Origin: an uncultured Roseibium sp. | GTDB lineage: Bacteria; Pseudomonadota; Alphaproteobacteria; Rhizobiales; Stappiaceae | DNA: 64,000 nt | Assembly (NCBI RefSeq): GCF_963675985.1 | Contig: NZ_OY780957.1 | Coordinates: forward strand, 1,224,001 to 1,288,000 | Direction of reading: 5' to 3' | Part shown: positions 17,033 through 25,769 of the stretch, piece after piece | How the letters are laid out: every line of letters begins with the position of its first letter | How positions within the stretch are numbered: the stretch's first letter is position 1 | Program-made: the position numbers and the translations under genes | The notes under the pieces: model-generated | Told to the model about the DNA's origin: nothing | Database searches by the model: none | What the model saw: only the letters and a program-made list of their open reading frames with translations

Positions 17033-17467
17033 TCAGAACGGTTTGACGATGACCAGAATGACGATACCGATCATCAGAACCGTCGGAACTTCGTTCAGCA
17101 TCCGGTAGAACTTCGCCGGCCGGGTGTTTTCATCTCGAGCGAAGGTTTTCACACAACGCGAAAGATATCCGTGGGCACCCGACATAAGGAGGACCAGGGT
17201 GAATTTCGCGTGGAACCAGCCCTGTGTGTAGAAACCACTGTCATAGGCCAGCCATAACCCGAAGAGCCAGGAGGCGATCATGGACGGATTGATGATGGCC
17301 TTCATGAGCCGCCGTTCCATGATCTTGAAAGTTTCGGACTGTTTCGATCCCGGTTCCGCGTCGACGTGATAAACGAAGAGCCGCGGCAGGTAGAGCATCC
17401 CCGCCATCCAGGCGATGATTGAAATGACATGCAGCGCCTTGATCCAGGCGTAGAGATCCGTCGCCAT
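17033..17467 (-). CDS. hemJ: Protoporphyrinogen IX oxidase HemJ
   Basis: A 144-residue inner-membrane protein with four transmembrane helices. HemJ converts protoporphyrinogen IX to protoporphyrin IX in bacteria lacking HemG/HemY. The N-terminal WIKALHVISIIAWMAGM and LPRLFVYH carry the conserved histidines and arginine. RRLMKAIINPSMIASW and the C-terminal EVPTVLMIGIVILVIVKPF complete the family pattern. It starts 5 bp after the hemE stop, so hemE-hemJ form a haem-biosynthesis operon. Confidence 0.93.
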   Translation of the reverse strand: MATDLYAWIKALHVISIIAWMAGMLYLPRLFVYHVDAEPGSKQSETFKIMERRLMKAIINPSMIASWLFGLWLAYDSGFYTQGWFHAKFTLVLLMSGAHGYLSRCVKTFARDENTRPAKFYRMLNEVPTVLMIGIVILVIVKPF

Positions 17468-17472
17468 CGCCC

Positions 17473-18501
17473 TTATCCCTTCCTGACCCGCTCGACCATA
17501 CGTGCGACATTCTCCGGATCCGCGTCCGGGGTGATGCCATGGCCCAGGTTGAAGATCAACGGTCCCTTGTCGAAGGTCTTCAGGATGTGATCGACCCCCT
17601 CGTCCAGAGCCCGGCCGCCGGCCACCAGCCGCATCGGATCGAGATTGCCCTGGATCGGCACTTTCTTCTGGATCTCAAGTGCCAAGGCATCCGGCGCCGT
17701 CCAGTCGAACCCGACCGCATCGACACCGGTCCCCTCGATGAACTTCGCCATCCGGGCCGAAGAGGCTTTCGGGAAGCCGATGATCTTGGCGTCTGGGCGT
17801 TCGGCCTTCACACCATCGACGATCGCCCTTGTGGGCCTGATCGACCAGCGTTCGAAACCGGCATCATCGAGAACGCCCGCCCAGGTATCGAAAATCTGAA
17901 CCGCATCGGCACCGGCATCGAGCTGACGGATGAGGTAACGGATGGAAGCAGTCACGAGCTGATCGATAAATCTCTGCATCAGCTCCGGATCGCGGTAGGC
18001 ACCGACACGGGCGGCAACCTGTTCCTGCGTGGTGTGCCCCGCAACGGAGTAACACGCCACGGTCCAGGGAGCGCCACAGAAGCCCAGCAAGGTGGTTTCA
18101 GTGGGCAGCTTAGCTCTCAGGCGCGAAACCGTCTCTATGACCGGTTTGAGATGATCCTCGGCACGATCCTGTTCCAGACGATCCACGAGATCGGATGACA
18201 GAGGTTCCAGAACCGGACCACGTCCCTCTTCAAAGCGAACCGGATATCCGATCGCATCGGGGACAACGAAGATGTCCGAAAACAGGATCGATGCATCAAA
18301 GCCATAACGGCGGATCGGCTGGAGTGTGACTTCCGTTGCCAGATCCGGGTTGTAGCAGAAATCCAGAAAGTTCTTCGCGTTTGCTCTGACTTCCCGATAC
18401 TCGGGCAGATACCGTCCAGCCTGACGCATCATCCAGACAGGAGGTGGCCAGAGCTTTTCTCCGGCTAACACACGCATGACGGCACGGTCCTGGGATTTCA
18501 T
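17473..18501 (-). CDS. hemE: Uroporphyrinogen decarboxylase HemE
   Basis: 342 residues. It decarboxylates the four acetate side chains of uroporphyrinogen III to give coproporphyrinogen III. The signature PPPVWMMRQAGRYLPEYR is at residues 20-37, the catalytic Asp region is FSDIFVVPDAIG, and GFCGAPWTVACY is conserved. In Caulobacter, Rickettsia and rhizobia the chromosome origin lies directly upstream of hemE, and the upstream gap here has matching features. Confidence 0.97.
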   Translation of the reverse strand: MKSQDRAVMRVLAGEKLWPPPVWMMRQAGRYLPEYREVRANAKNFLDFCYNPDLATEVTLQPIRRYGFDASILFSDIFVVPDAIGYPVRFEEGRGPVLEPLSSDLVDRLEQDRAEDHLKPVIETVSRLRAKLPTETTLLGFCGAPWTVACYSVAGHTTQEQVAARVGAYRDPELMQRFIDQLVTASIRYLIRQLDAGADAVQIFDTWAGVLDDAGFERWSIRPTRAIVDGVKAERPDAKIIGFPKASSARMAKFIEGTGVDAVGFDWTAPDALALEIQKKVPIQGNLDPMRLVAGGRALDEGVDHILKTFDKGPLIFNLGHGITPDADPENVARMVERVRKG

Positions 18502-18931
18502 GAGGCAATGACCCTTTCACACATTCCAGCTCTTAAAGAATCTTATATTTGGATTCTGTTTTTTATTATTGAGCGTGGATTAGCTGGATCATTTGATATC
18601 CACAATCACTCAAGTGCACATTCGGATCGGGATAAATCGTCTCAGATTCTGGACAACATATCCTTCACAGGAGTCGATAAGTCAGAAAATGAATAATTTA
18701 CAATGACTTATCTCGGCGTTTACGAATGGTTAATAAATAAGGCAGCGGTGAATCACTTGTCAATTTCTCATCGTCATTCTGTTAATCCACATAAGCCCCG
18801 GATCGTTTCGCCGGGAGTCGACGCAAATTAACGAACTGTTCATAAATTCGGCTCAGCGGGTACAAGTACCATCTCGGAAACTCGGATCGCCCGTCCGGTC
18901 ACAAACAATCAACAGCCCTGGGGATGACATC
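18502..18931. other. Probable chromosome replication origin (oriC)
   Basis: A 430 bp gene-free AT-rich gap between divergent hemE and ppsR. DnaA-box-like 9-mers (TTATCCACA) occur as ATATCCACA (18596-18604, 8/9), TAATCCACA (18783-18791, 8/9) and, on the other strand, CGTGGATTA (18574-18582, 7/9). Six GANTC (CcrM methylation) sites start at 18538, 18552, 18645, 18671, 18750 and 18815. A very AT-rich run at 18541-18572 could be the unwinding element. One near-CtrA box, TTAA-N7-TTCA, starts at about 18829. Gene direction flips here: left genes run minus, right genes plus. The gap also holds the hemE and ppsR promoters. Confidence 0.8.
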
Positions 18932-19774
18932 GTGAACAAGTCCAGACACTATTTTCATCTCCATCTGGTCTCCGATTCCACCGGTGAAACGCTGATGACC
19001 GTTTCCCGCGCGGCAACGGCACAATATGAAAACGTGCAGGAGATCGAGCACGTTTATCCGCTGGTCCGAACGCAAAAGCAGCTCGATCGGATTCTCAGCG
19101 AAATCGAGGCCGCGCCCGGTATCGTTCTCTACACGCTGGTCGATACGGAACTGGCCTCGAGACTGGAACGGAGTTGCATGGAACTGGGCATTCCCATCGT
19201 CAATATTCTCGCGCCGGTCTTTTCCGTCTTCCAGTCCTATCTGAATGTGACCCAGACCCACCGGATCGGCGGCCAGCACGAACTCGATGCGGAGTATTTC
19301 AAGCGCATGGAAGCGCTGAACTACACCATGATGCATGACGACGGACAGATCTGGGAGGATCTGGAATCCGCGGATATCGTCCTGCTCGGGATCTCTAGAA
19401 CCTCCAAGACGCCAACCTGTATCTATATGGCGAACCGGGGCATCAAGGCGGCGAATGTTCCGCTCATTCCGGATATTTCCCTGCCGCCTGCGGTTACGAA
19501 CCTCAAAAAACCTTTGATTGTCGGATTGATTGCGTCGGCGGAACGAATCCAGCAAATCCGCAGAAACCGGGTCTTGTCGCTCCATTCGGAAAACTACAAC
19601 GAGACCTATGTGGACCGAAAGGAAATCGCCCGCGAAATCAATATGACCCGGCGCCTGTGCTCGGAAAACGATTGGCCGTTGATTGATGTCACCCGCCGGT
19701 CGATCGAGGAAACCGCCGCGGAGATCATGGGTCTTTTCCGGGAAAAAAAGGCACGCGAGGAAGGTGAAGCCTGA
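18932..19774 (+). CDS. ppsR: Pyruvate,phosphate dikinase regulatory protein (kinase/pyrophosphorylase)
   Basis: A 280-residue DUF299-type bifunctional kinase/pyrophosphorylase that switches PEP synthase or pyruvate,phosphate dikinase off and on by ADP-dependent phosphorylation and Pi-dependent dephosphorylation. LHLVSDSTGETL is at the N-terminus, and the P-loop-like GISRTSKTPTCIYMANRG is at about residue 150. The start codon is GTG at 18932. It is the first gene right of the origin and heads a plus-strand run with maf, aroE, coaE and dnaQ, as in many alphaproteobacteria. Confidence 0.93.
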   Translation: MNKSRHYFHLHLVSDSTGETLMTVSRAATAQYENVQEIEHVYPLVRTQKQLDRILSEIEAAPGIVLYTLVDTELASRLERSCMELGIPIVNILAPVFSVFQSYLNVTQTHRIGGQHELDAEYFKRMEALNYTMMHDDGQIWEDLESADIVLLGISRTSKTPTCIYMANRGIKAANVPLIPDISLPPAVTNLKKPLIVGLIASAERIQQIRRNRVLSLHSENYNETYVDRKEIAREINMTRRLCSENDWPLIDVTRRSIEETAAEIMGLFREKKAREEGEA

Positions 19775-19820
19775 TAGGACTTCGTCCAAGAGCAAATTCT
19801 CAACTGCCGAAAGGATTGAA

Positions 19821-20414
19821 ATGGCACTCGTTCTGGCAAGCGGCAGCCGTATCCGCGCTGAACTCCTGGAAAATGCCGGTCTTTCGATTGAAGTCGATCC
19901 GGCCGATATCGACGAACGTGCCGTCGAGGAACCGTTGCTGAAGGCGGGTTTTTCACCCGAGGATCTGGCTCTCGTCCTGGCGGAGGCCAAGGCAGATAAC
20001 GTCAGTGAACGCCGCTCGGGCGACCTGGTGATCGGCGCGGATCAGATCCTGGCCTTCGAGGGCGAGCGCCACACCAAACCGGAAAACATGGAAGCCGCCC
20101 GCCGTCAGCTTCTTGCCTTTTCCGGCAAGACTCATGAACTTCTCTCAGCCGTTGTCATTTCGAAAGACGGTGAAGCAATCTGGCGCCATGTTTCGACAGC
20201 AAGGTTGACGATGCGCGACCTGTCGCCTCCCTTTGTCGGTCACTATCTGGCACAGGTCGGTGACGTCGCGCTCTCCAGCGTCGGCGCCTATCAGCTGGAA
20301 GGCCCGGGCGTTCAGCTCTTTGAAAAAATCGAAGGTGACTATTTCACCGTTCTTGGACTGCCCCTACTGCCGCTCCTTGCCGAACTCCGCAAACTGAACG
20401 TACTTGAAACATGA
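19821..20414 (+). CDS. maf: Maf-family nucleotide pyrophosphatase
   Basis: 197 residues from the ATG at 19821 (MALVLASGSRIRAELL), with a good AAAGGATTG just upstream; the frame is open further 5' but that part lacks family similarity. Maf proteins hydrolyse non-canonical or modified NTPs to monophosphates. LASGSRIRAELLENAG is the substrate-phosphate loop, and DLVIGADQIL contains the catalytic Asp region. The usual LASxSPRR reads LASGSRIR, a variant seen in alphaproteobacteria. Its stop overlaps aroE (ATGA). Confidence 0.9.
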   Translation: MALVLASGSRIRAELLENAGLSIEVDPADIDERAVEEPLLKAGFSPEDLALVLAEAKADNVSERRSGDLVIGADQILAFEGERHTKPENMEAARRQLLAFSGKTHELLSAVVISKDGEAIWRHVSTARLTMRDLSPPFVGHYLAQVGDVALSSVGAYQLEGPGVQLFEKIEGDYFTVLGLPLLPLLAELRKLNVLET

Positions 20415-21256
20415 CCGGAAAAATTAGAGCCGGCGTCACCGGCTGGCCGGTCACCCAGTCCCGCTCGCCGCTGGTTCACGGCTATTGGCTGAAAAAATAC
20501 GGTATCGACGGGTCCTACGAAAAAATCCCCGTCTCGCCGGAAGACGCCGAGGCGTTTTACGGCAGTCTGGCAACCTCGGGCCTGAAGGGATGCAATGTGA
20601 CCATCCCCCACAAGGAAACGGCCGCGGCGGCCTGCAATATCCTGGACCAGGCCGCGAAGAAAATGGGGGCGGCCAACACGCTCTGGCTTGATGACGAAAA
20701 CAGGCTTTGCGGAGCCAACACCGACGGTTTGGGGTTTCTGGGAAATCTGGACCAGATGGCTCCTGGCTGGGACGACAAGCGCGACTGCGCCATTGTCCTG
20801 GGCGCCGGTGGCGCGGCTCGCGCGATCGTCTGGGCTTTATCTTCCCGGAACTTCACAGAAGTGCATATCTTCAACCGAACCGTTGAAAAGGCCAATGAAA
20901 TTGCCGATCAGTTCGGCTCTGCGGTTTATGCGCACTCTTGGGACAAGCTGGGGACATTCCTTGGAAAAACCGATCTACTGATCAATACGACGTCCCTCGG
21001 CATGGCTGGAAAGGCCGCGCTTGAAATTGACCTCGGCGATCTGCCGAAAGAAGCGTTGGTGACCGATATCGTCTATGTGCCGCTGATGACCGATCTGCTG
21101 AAACAGGCCGCAGCACGAGGAAACCGGACGGTAGACGGTGTGGGCATGCTCCTCCATCAGGCCGTACCGGGTTTCGAAAAATGGTTCGGGGTTCGCCCGG
21201 AAGTGGACGACGACCTGCGCCGGCTCGTGCTTGATGATCTGGAGAAAAACGCATGA
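20411..21256 (+). CDS. aroE: Shikimate dehydrogenase
   Basis: 281 residues. It catalyses NADPH-dependent reduction of 3-dehydroshikimate in aromatic amino acid synthesis. The N-terminal GWPVTQSRSPLVHGYWL contains the shikimate-binding SxS motif. The catalytic Lys lies in GCNVTIPHKE, and the NADP loop is GAGGAARAI (about residue 130). It overlaps maf by 4 bp at its start and coaE by 4 bp at its end, so it lies in a tightly coupled operon. Confidence 0.96.
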   Translation: MTGKIRAGVTGWPVTQSRSPLVHGYWLKKYGIDGSYEKIPVSPEDAEAFYGSLATSGLKGCNVTIPHKETAAAACNILDQAAKKMGAANTLWLDDENRLCGANTDGLGFLGNLDQMAPGWDDKRDCAIVLGAGGAARAIVWALSSRNFTEVHIFNRTVEKANEIADQFGSAVYAHSWDKLGTFLGKTDLLINTTSLGMAGKAALEIDLGDLPKEALVTDIVYVPLMTDLLKQAAARGNRTVDGVGMLLHQAVPGFEKWFGVRPEVDDDLRRLVLDDLEKNA

Positions 21257-21840
21257 TCAAGCTCGGCCTTACCGGATCCATCGGCATGGGCAAGTCGACC
21301 ACGGCGAAGATGTTCGCCGCCATGGGTATCCCCTGCCATGATGCGGATGCGATGGTGCACCGCCTTTATGCGGGTCGCGCAGCACCCTTGATCGAGGCCG
21401 AATTTCCCGGAACGGTGGTTGACGGCAAGGTCGACCGAACCCTGCTCTCGCCTCATGTCATTGGCAAGCCCGAAGCGATGAGACGCCTGGAGGCGATTGT
21501 TCATCCGCTTGTCCATGAGGAAGAAAAGACTTTTCTTCAAAAGGCCGGGGCTGAGGGCAAGCGGATCGTTGTCCTCGATATACCCCTTCTGTTCGAAACC
21601 GGCGGTGAGCGCCGGGTCCATGCGTCAGTCGTCGTGACGGCCGATGCTGAAATCCAGAAAGCGCGGGTACTTGCCCGGGACGGTATGACCGAGGATCGGT
21701 TCAATGCGATCATCGCAAAACAGATGCCGGATTTGGAAAAACGCCGCAGGGCGCATTTCCTGATCGATACCGGTTTGGGGCTGGAAGCGGCCGAACGCTC
21801 GGTGGCTGCGGTGTTGAGAGCTGTTGCCGGGATGGTTTGA
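21253..21840 (+). CDS. coaE: Dephospho-CoA kinase
   Basis: 195 residues. It phosphorylates dephospho-CoA in the last step of coenzyme A synthesis. The P-loop GSIGMGKSTT is at residues 8-17, DADAMVHRL follows, and the lid region is present. The start overlaps the aroE stop (ATGA). The upstream part of the CoA pathway, coaBC, is also in this window at 53.7 kb. Confidence 0.96.
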   Translation: MIKLGLTGSIGMGKSTTAKMFAAMGIPCHDADAMVHRLYAGRAAPLIEAEFPGTVVDGKVDRTLLSPHVIGKPEAMRRLEAIVHPLVHEEEKTFLQKAGAEGKRIVVLDIPLLFETGGERRVHASVVVTADAEIQKARVLARDGMTEDRFNAIIAKQMPDLEKRRRAHFLIDTGLGLEAAERSVAAVLRAVAGMV

Positions 21841-21936
21841 CCGGCGAACCGGGGGACAAGTGTGTCGGCCCGCTTGCCCCGCATGAAACAATCGGCAGAC
21901 TGAACCCGGCGAGAAAATTCGAAAAGACCGGAAGAC

Positions 21937-22653
21937 ATGCGCGAAATATCCTTCGATACGGAAACGACGGGCCTGAATCCGCGCGGTGGCGACCGTCTGG
22001 TGGAAATCGGTGGTGTCGAACTTCTCAACCACGTCCCGACCGGAAATTTCTATCACGTCTACATAAACCCGGAACGGGACATGCCGGTCGAGGCCTTCAA
22101 CGTTCACGGGCTGTCGGAGGAATTCCTGTCCGACAAGCCGCTGTTTGCCCAGGTCGCGGATGAATTCCTGGAGTTCGTCGGCGATGCGACGCTGGTGATC
22201 CACAACGCGGCTTTCGATATGGGCTTCATCAACATGGAGCTGGAGCGCGCGGGCCGCCGTATCATTCCCAATTCCCAGGTGCTCGATACGCTCGATCTTG
22301 CCCGGCGCAAGCATCCGGCCGGTCCGAATTCCCTGGATGCTCTGTGTTCACGCTACGGCATCGACAACTCCAGACGAACGAAACACGGCGCACTTCTCGA
22401 TTCCGAACTGCTGGCGGAAGTCTATATCGAACTGATCGGTGGCAAGCAGGCAGCACTCAGCCTGACGCCGGAAGAGGATCTGTCTGCGGCCAATTCGGGA
22501 AACGACTCCTCCGAATTCGGCAGCCTCGGCAGCTTTTCCGCCCGGCAAAGACCCGAGCCGCTCCCGCCCCTGATCCGCGACGAGGAATTCGCTGCCCACA
22601 AGGCCTTCATTGAAGGCATGGGCGAAGGCGCCATCTGGAACAAGTACCGCTGA
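21937..22653 (+). CDS. dnaQ: DNA polymerase III epsilon subunit (3'-5' proofreading exonuclease)
   Basis: 238 residues. A DEDDh exonuclease with Exo I FDTETTGLNP (residues 5-14), Exo II HNAAFDMGFIN (about residue 87) and Exo III HGALLDSELL (about residue 150). The C-terminal tail (after about residue 180) is Ser/Pro-rich and would bind the alpha subunit. It lies 96 bp after coaE and ends the plus-strand run from the origin, followed by a strong terminator. Confidence 0.96.
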   Translation: MREISFDTETTGLNPRGGDRLVEIGGVELLNHVPTGNFYHVYINPERDMPVEAFNVHGLSEEFLSDKPLFAQVADEFLEFVGDATLVIHNAAFDMGFINMELERAGRRIIPNSQVLDTLDLARRKHPAGPNSLDALCSRYGIDNSRRTKHGALLDSELLAEVYIELIGGKQAALSLTPEEDLSAANSGNDSSEFGSLGSFSARQRPEPLPPLIRDEEFAAHKAFIEGMGEGAIWNKYR

Positions 22654-22654
22654 A

Positions 22655-22685
22655 TGAAAAAACCCGCCGGTTTGGCGGGTTTTCT
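22655..22685. terminator. Bidirectional intrinsic terminator after dnaQ
   Basis: A perfect 8 bp stem AACCCGCC (22661-22668) / GGCGGGTT (22674-22681) with a 5-base loop. It has T-rich sequence on its right and an A-run on its left, so it can serve both dnaQ and the convergent dehydrogenase gene. Confidence 0.9.
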
Positions 22686-22690
22686 GATTG

Positions 22691-22710
22691 GAACGGATCC
22701 GAATCCGTTC
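22691..22710. repeat. Perfect hairpin built on GGATCCGAATC
   Basis: The arms GAACGGAT and ATCCGTTC surround the 4-base loop CCGA, 10 bp after the dnaQ terminator. It contains one of the five copies of the 11-mer GGATCCGAATC found between 14.6 and 22.7 kb. Confidence 0.7.
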
Positions 22711-22739
22711 GAGCCTGATGCCGTCAAAGCCCCAATCGG

Positions 22740-23726
22740 TCAAAGCATGGACGGCAGCACCCGGTCCGGCGGACGGTGACCGTCCATGAAGGTCTTGATG
22801 TTGATGATGACCTTCTCACCCATCTCAATACGACCTTCGAGGGTTGCCGACCCCATATGGGGCAACAGCAGGACATTTTCCATCCCGGCAAGCTTCGGAT
22901 TGACCGCAGGCTCATGTTCGAAAACGTCGAGACCCGCGCCGGCAAGATCGCCGGATTCCAGCATTCGGATCAGGGCGTTTTCGTCAATCACTTCGCCGCG
23001 GGCGGTGTTGACCACGTAAGCGCCCTTCTTCATCAGCTTCAGCCGCCGGGCCGACAAAAGATGGAAGGTCGCCGGCGTGTGCGGGCAGTGGATGGAAACC
23101 ACATCCATGCGCGCCAGCATCTGGTCGAGGCTGTCCCAATAGGTGGCTTCCAGGGCGTCTTCCACGTCTGGAGCGACCCTGCGGCGGTTATGATAGTGGA
23201 TCGACATGCCGAACGCCTTGGCGCGACGGGCAACCGCCTGGCCGATCCGCCCCATGCCGATGATGCCGAGGCGTTTTCCCCAGATCCGGTGACCGAGCAT
23301 CCAGGTCGGAGACCATCCCGACCATTCGCCGGATTCGAGTGCCTTGATGCCTGAAGCCAGTCGGCGCGGCACGGCAAGCATCAGTGCCATGGTCATGTCG
23401 GCCGTGTCTTCGGTCAACACGCCTGGTGTGTTGGTGACGTTGATGCCCCGGTTGTTGGCGGTCAGCACATCGATATTGTCGACGCCGTTACCGAAGTTCG
23501 CGATCAGCCGGAGATTCGGTCCGGCCTGGGACAGAACCGAGGAATCGATCCGGTCGGTAACCGTCGGAACGAGAACATCGGCGGTTTTCACCGCTTCAAC
23601 GAGTTCGGCCTGACTGAAAGGCCGGTCGTTTTCGTTCAGCCGCGTCTCGAACAATTCGCGCATGCGGGTTTCAACGACATCCGGCAATTTCCGGGTTACG
23701 ACGACCACAGGCTTCTTTTTCGCCAT
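22740..23726 (-). CDS. D-isomer 2-hydroxyacid dehydrogenase (glyoxylate/hydroxypyruvate reductase type)
   Basis: 328 residues. An NAD(P)-dependent dehydrogenase with the Rossmann loop LGIIGMGRIGQAVA (about residue 153) and the catalytic triad Arg (VNTARGEVID), Glu (LDVFEHEP) and His (LLLPHMGSAT). Sequence style fits glyoxylate or hydroxypyruvate reductases, but the exact substrate cannot be read from sequence. In many relatives the right flank of dnaQ carries secB; here this gene is there instead. Confidence 0.88.
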   Translation of the reverse strand: MAKKKPVVVVTRKLPDVVETRMRELFETRLNENDRPFSQAELVEAVKTADVLVPTVTDRIDSSVLSQAGPNLRLIANFGNGVDNIDVLTANNRGINVTNTPGVLTEDTADMTMALMLAVPRRLASGIKALESGEWSGWSPTWMLGHRIWGKRLGIIGMGRIGQAVARRAKAFGMSIHYHNRRRVAPDVEDALEATYWDSLDQMLARMDVVSIHCPHTPATFHLLSARRLKLMKKGAYVVNTARGEVIDENALIRMLESGDLAGAGLDVFEHEPAVNPKLAGMENVLLLPHMGSATLEGRIEMGEKVIINIKTFMDGHRPPDRVLPSML

Positions 23727-23963
23727 CCCAAACGCCTTTTGCGTTTCGTTGAGGTCACATTAACCACAACAGTCCAACCTTGACGCAACCGTTTCCTGGA
23801 GCGCCCTCCAATACTCCCTTCTCATTACCAGATGGCCCGGCAGAAACAAGTAGACGGAAGCGCGCGGTGTATAGCCTTTCGGGGCATACTGGTTTTTCAG
23901 CGCCGTTTTCGCTACAGGTTTTGCATGAAGTCAGGCTCCTTTGAAATTGGACAACCGAATAAT

Positions 23964-24500
23964 ATGGCCCGCTTGATGACAAGACGTCAGACCGGACTCC
24001 TCACCCTCTTCGCTTTTTTGTTTCTGGCCGTGCTTCCGCTGCAGGTGCTGGCCCAGGCCAGCCAGACCGGCGCGAGCGGATTGACCGTTCCCCGCTTCGT
24101 CAGTCTGAAATCGGACCGGGTCAATGTGCGTGTCGGCCCGTCGCGCGAGCACAACATTGCCTGGACCTTCGTTCAGGCCGGCCTGCCGGTCGAGATTATT
24201 CAGGAATTCGAGAACTGGCGCCGCATTCGCGACTGGGAAGGCAAGGAAGGCTGGGTGTTTCACTCCCTTTTGTCCGGCCGTCGGACCGCGCTTGTCACGC
24301 CCTGGGAAAAAACCGGCCGCACGCCCTTGCGCGCCCGGTCGAAGTCCGATGCGGATATTGTCGCGGAACTGGAACCGAAGGTTTTGACAACGGTCGAGGA
24401 ATGCGCCGGCGGCTGGTGCAAGGTCAGTGGCGAAGGCTATGAAGGCTGGCTCGATCAGACCCGCCTCTTCGGTGTGTACCCCGATGAAGTCATCGATTGA
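23964..24500 (+). CDS. Exported protein with two bacterial SH3 domains
   Basis: 178 residues from the ATG at 23964. An upstream in-frame ATG at 23925 is possible but would bury the signal sequence. The N-terminus has MTRRQTGLL, a hydrophobic core and a cleavage site near VLAQA. Two SH3-like repeats follow: DRVNVRVGPSREHNIAWTF and, later, LRARSKSDADIVAELEPKV. Such domains usually bind peptidoglycan, and this protein is probably periplasmic. It stands alone, 170 bp from the convergent hydrolase. Confidence 0.8.
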   Translation: MARLMTRRQTGLLTLFAFLFLAVLPLQVLAQASQTGASGLTVPRFVSLKSDRVNVRVGPSREHNIAWTFVQAGLPVEIIQEFENWRRIRDWEGKEGWVFHSLLSGRRTALVTPWEKTGRTPLRARSKSDADIVAELEPKVLTTVEECAGGWCKVSGEGYEGWLDQTRLFGVYPDEVID

Positions 24501-24671
24501 AGCCGGCATCCAAGCTGAAGCAGAAAGGGCAGCCGAGCGCTTATGTGTGGTTGCAAACAAATCGGCTCTCATGCTCCTTAGTGGAGCGGGAGCGACCTCC
24601 CCGGGGCCATTCCTTGCCTACTTCAGGGGATGCAATCAGGGGCTCCCAAACTCGGAAAATTCGCGGCAGGA

Positions 24672-25670
24672 TTAATTCGTGCGACGTCTCGGCGGTTCCG
24701 GCATCGTCTTCAAGGCTTGAATGATCTCATTCGTGCCCGCACCTGCCGCGCACATCCCATTGGCCAATTCCGCGAAATCCACCAGATCGTGGTGCCGGGA
24801 ATCGATCGCTCGCTCAAGTGGAACAAGCCAGGCGACAAGGCCGCGCGCTACAAGCCCTTCATAGTAGAGTTTCTGCGTTGAGAACGGAATGTTCGTTTCG
24901 CGGGGATCACCGATGACGAAAATGCGCCGCTTCGGGTCTGCTGGAATCTTGTCAAGCGAGGTGTAAGGATCGAAGCGTGTCAGCGGTTCGCCAGGTTTTG
25001 TAAGACCTCTCGCCTCGCGGTAGGCACGGTAGGCGGAGGCTCCCGAGGATATGACCGCACAAAGCAGGTCATTCCGCCGGGCCAGCATTTCCGCGACCAG
25101 TGTGCCTCCGCCGCTATGGCCGGCCAGAGCCCATGAGTGGATGCGGTACCGCTTCTTGATACCGTTCAACGCGGCGTTGATGAGCGATGCCTCGATCGGA
25201 CCTCCTCTGGTGGTGTAGTGTTTTCCCGAGCTTCCATAGGTGCCTGGACGGGCAAGGAAGATCGACGGAACGCCGAAGCGGCCTGAAAGTTTCCGTTCGA
25301 GCGCCACCATTTCGGTCGGACCGAATCCTTTTTGCCTCTTGTCTGCGTTGGTTCCCGATGGTCCCAAAACATCGCCGTTCATCCAGATCGCTGCAATCGG
25401 ATTGGAGCCGGGCGCAGATTTCAAGCCGACGGCGTAATATCTGATACAAGCTGCCCGGCCATCCGCCTCGACCCAAATGGCCGTGTCATTCTTTGCCAGA
25501 GCAGCACATTGCGACCGGCTGATTTTTATGCCGTTGACGACAGCGACCGGATCGAACTGTTCTTTTTCGGGAACGGATTGGGCGAAGGAGAGAGCTGGCA
25601 GTGCGGAAATGAGAGCAGTTACAAAAATCAGCCTGTTTAATCGCAATCTAAACACCAAGAGTATTCTCAT
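24672..25670 (-). CDS. Exported alpha/beta hydrolase-fold protein
   Basis: 332 residues from the ATG at 25670; a 26-residue in-frame extension upstream lacks signal character. The N-terminal segment LNRLIFVTALISALPALSFAQS is a typical Sec signal. The nucleophile elbow is GHSGGG (about residue 205 of the mature gene product), and the late GDPRETNIPF and SRHHDLVDF regions could supply the acid and histidine. It probably acts as a serine esterase or peptidase in the periplasm. The specific substrate is unknown. It is separated from other genes by gene-free sequence on both sides. Confidence 0.7.
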   Translation of the reverse strand: MRILLVFRLRLNRLIFVTALISALPALSFAQSVPEKEQFDPVAVVNGIKISRSQCAALAKNDTAIWVEADGRAACIRYYAVGLKSAPGSNPIAAIWMNGDVLGPSGTNADKRQKGFGPTEMVALERKLSGRFGVPSIFLARPGTYGSSGKHYTTRGGPIEASLINAALNGIKKRYRIHSWALAGHSGGGTLVAEMLARRNDLLCAVISSGASAYRAYREARGLTKPGEPLTRFDPYTSLDKIPADPKRRIFVIGDPRETNIPFSTQKLYYEGLVARGLVAWLVPLERAIDSRHHDLVDFAELANGMCAAGAGTNEIIQALKTMPEPPRRRTN

Positions 25671-25769
25671 AACGATGCGCCTAACCTGAAGTGGTTGATG
25701 CCCGGCATTGTTTGGGCGGATGGCGAAAGCCCAGCGTCCGCGCTCCAAAAGCGGTCAGATAGGTACCTA

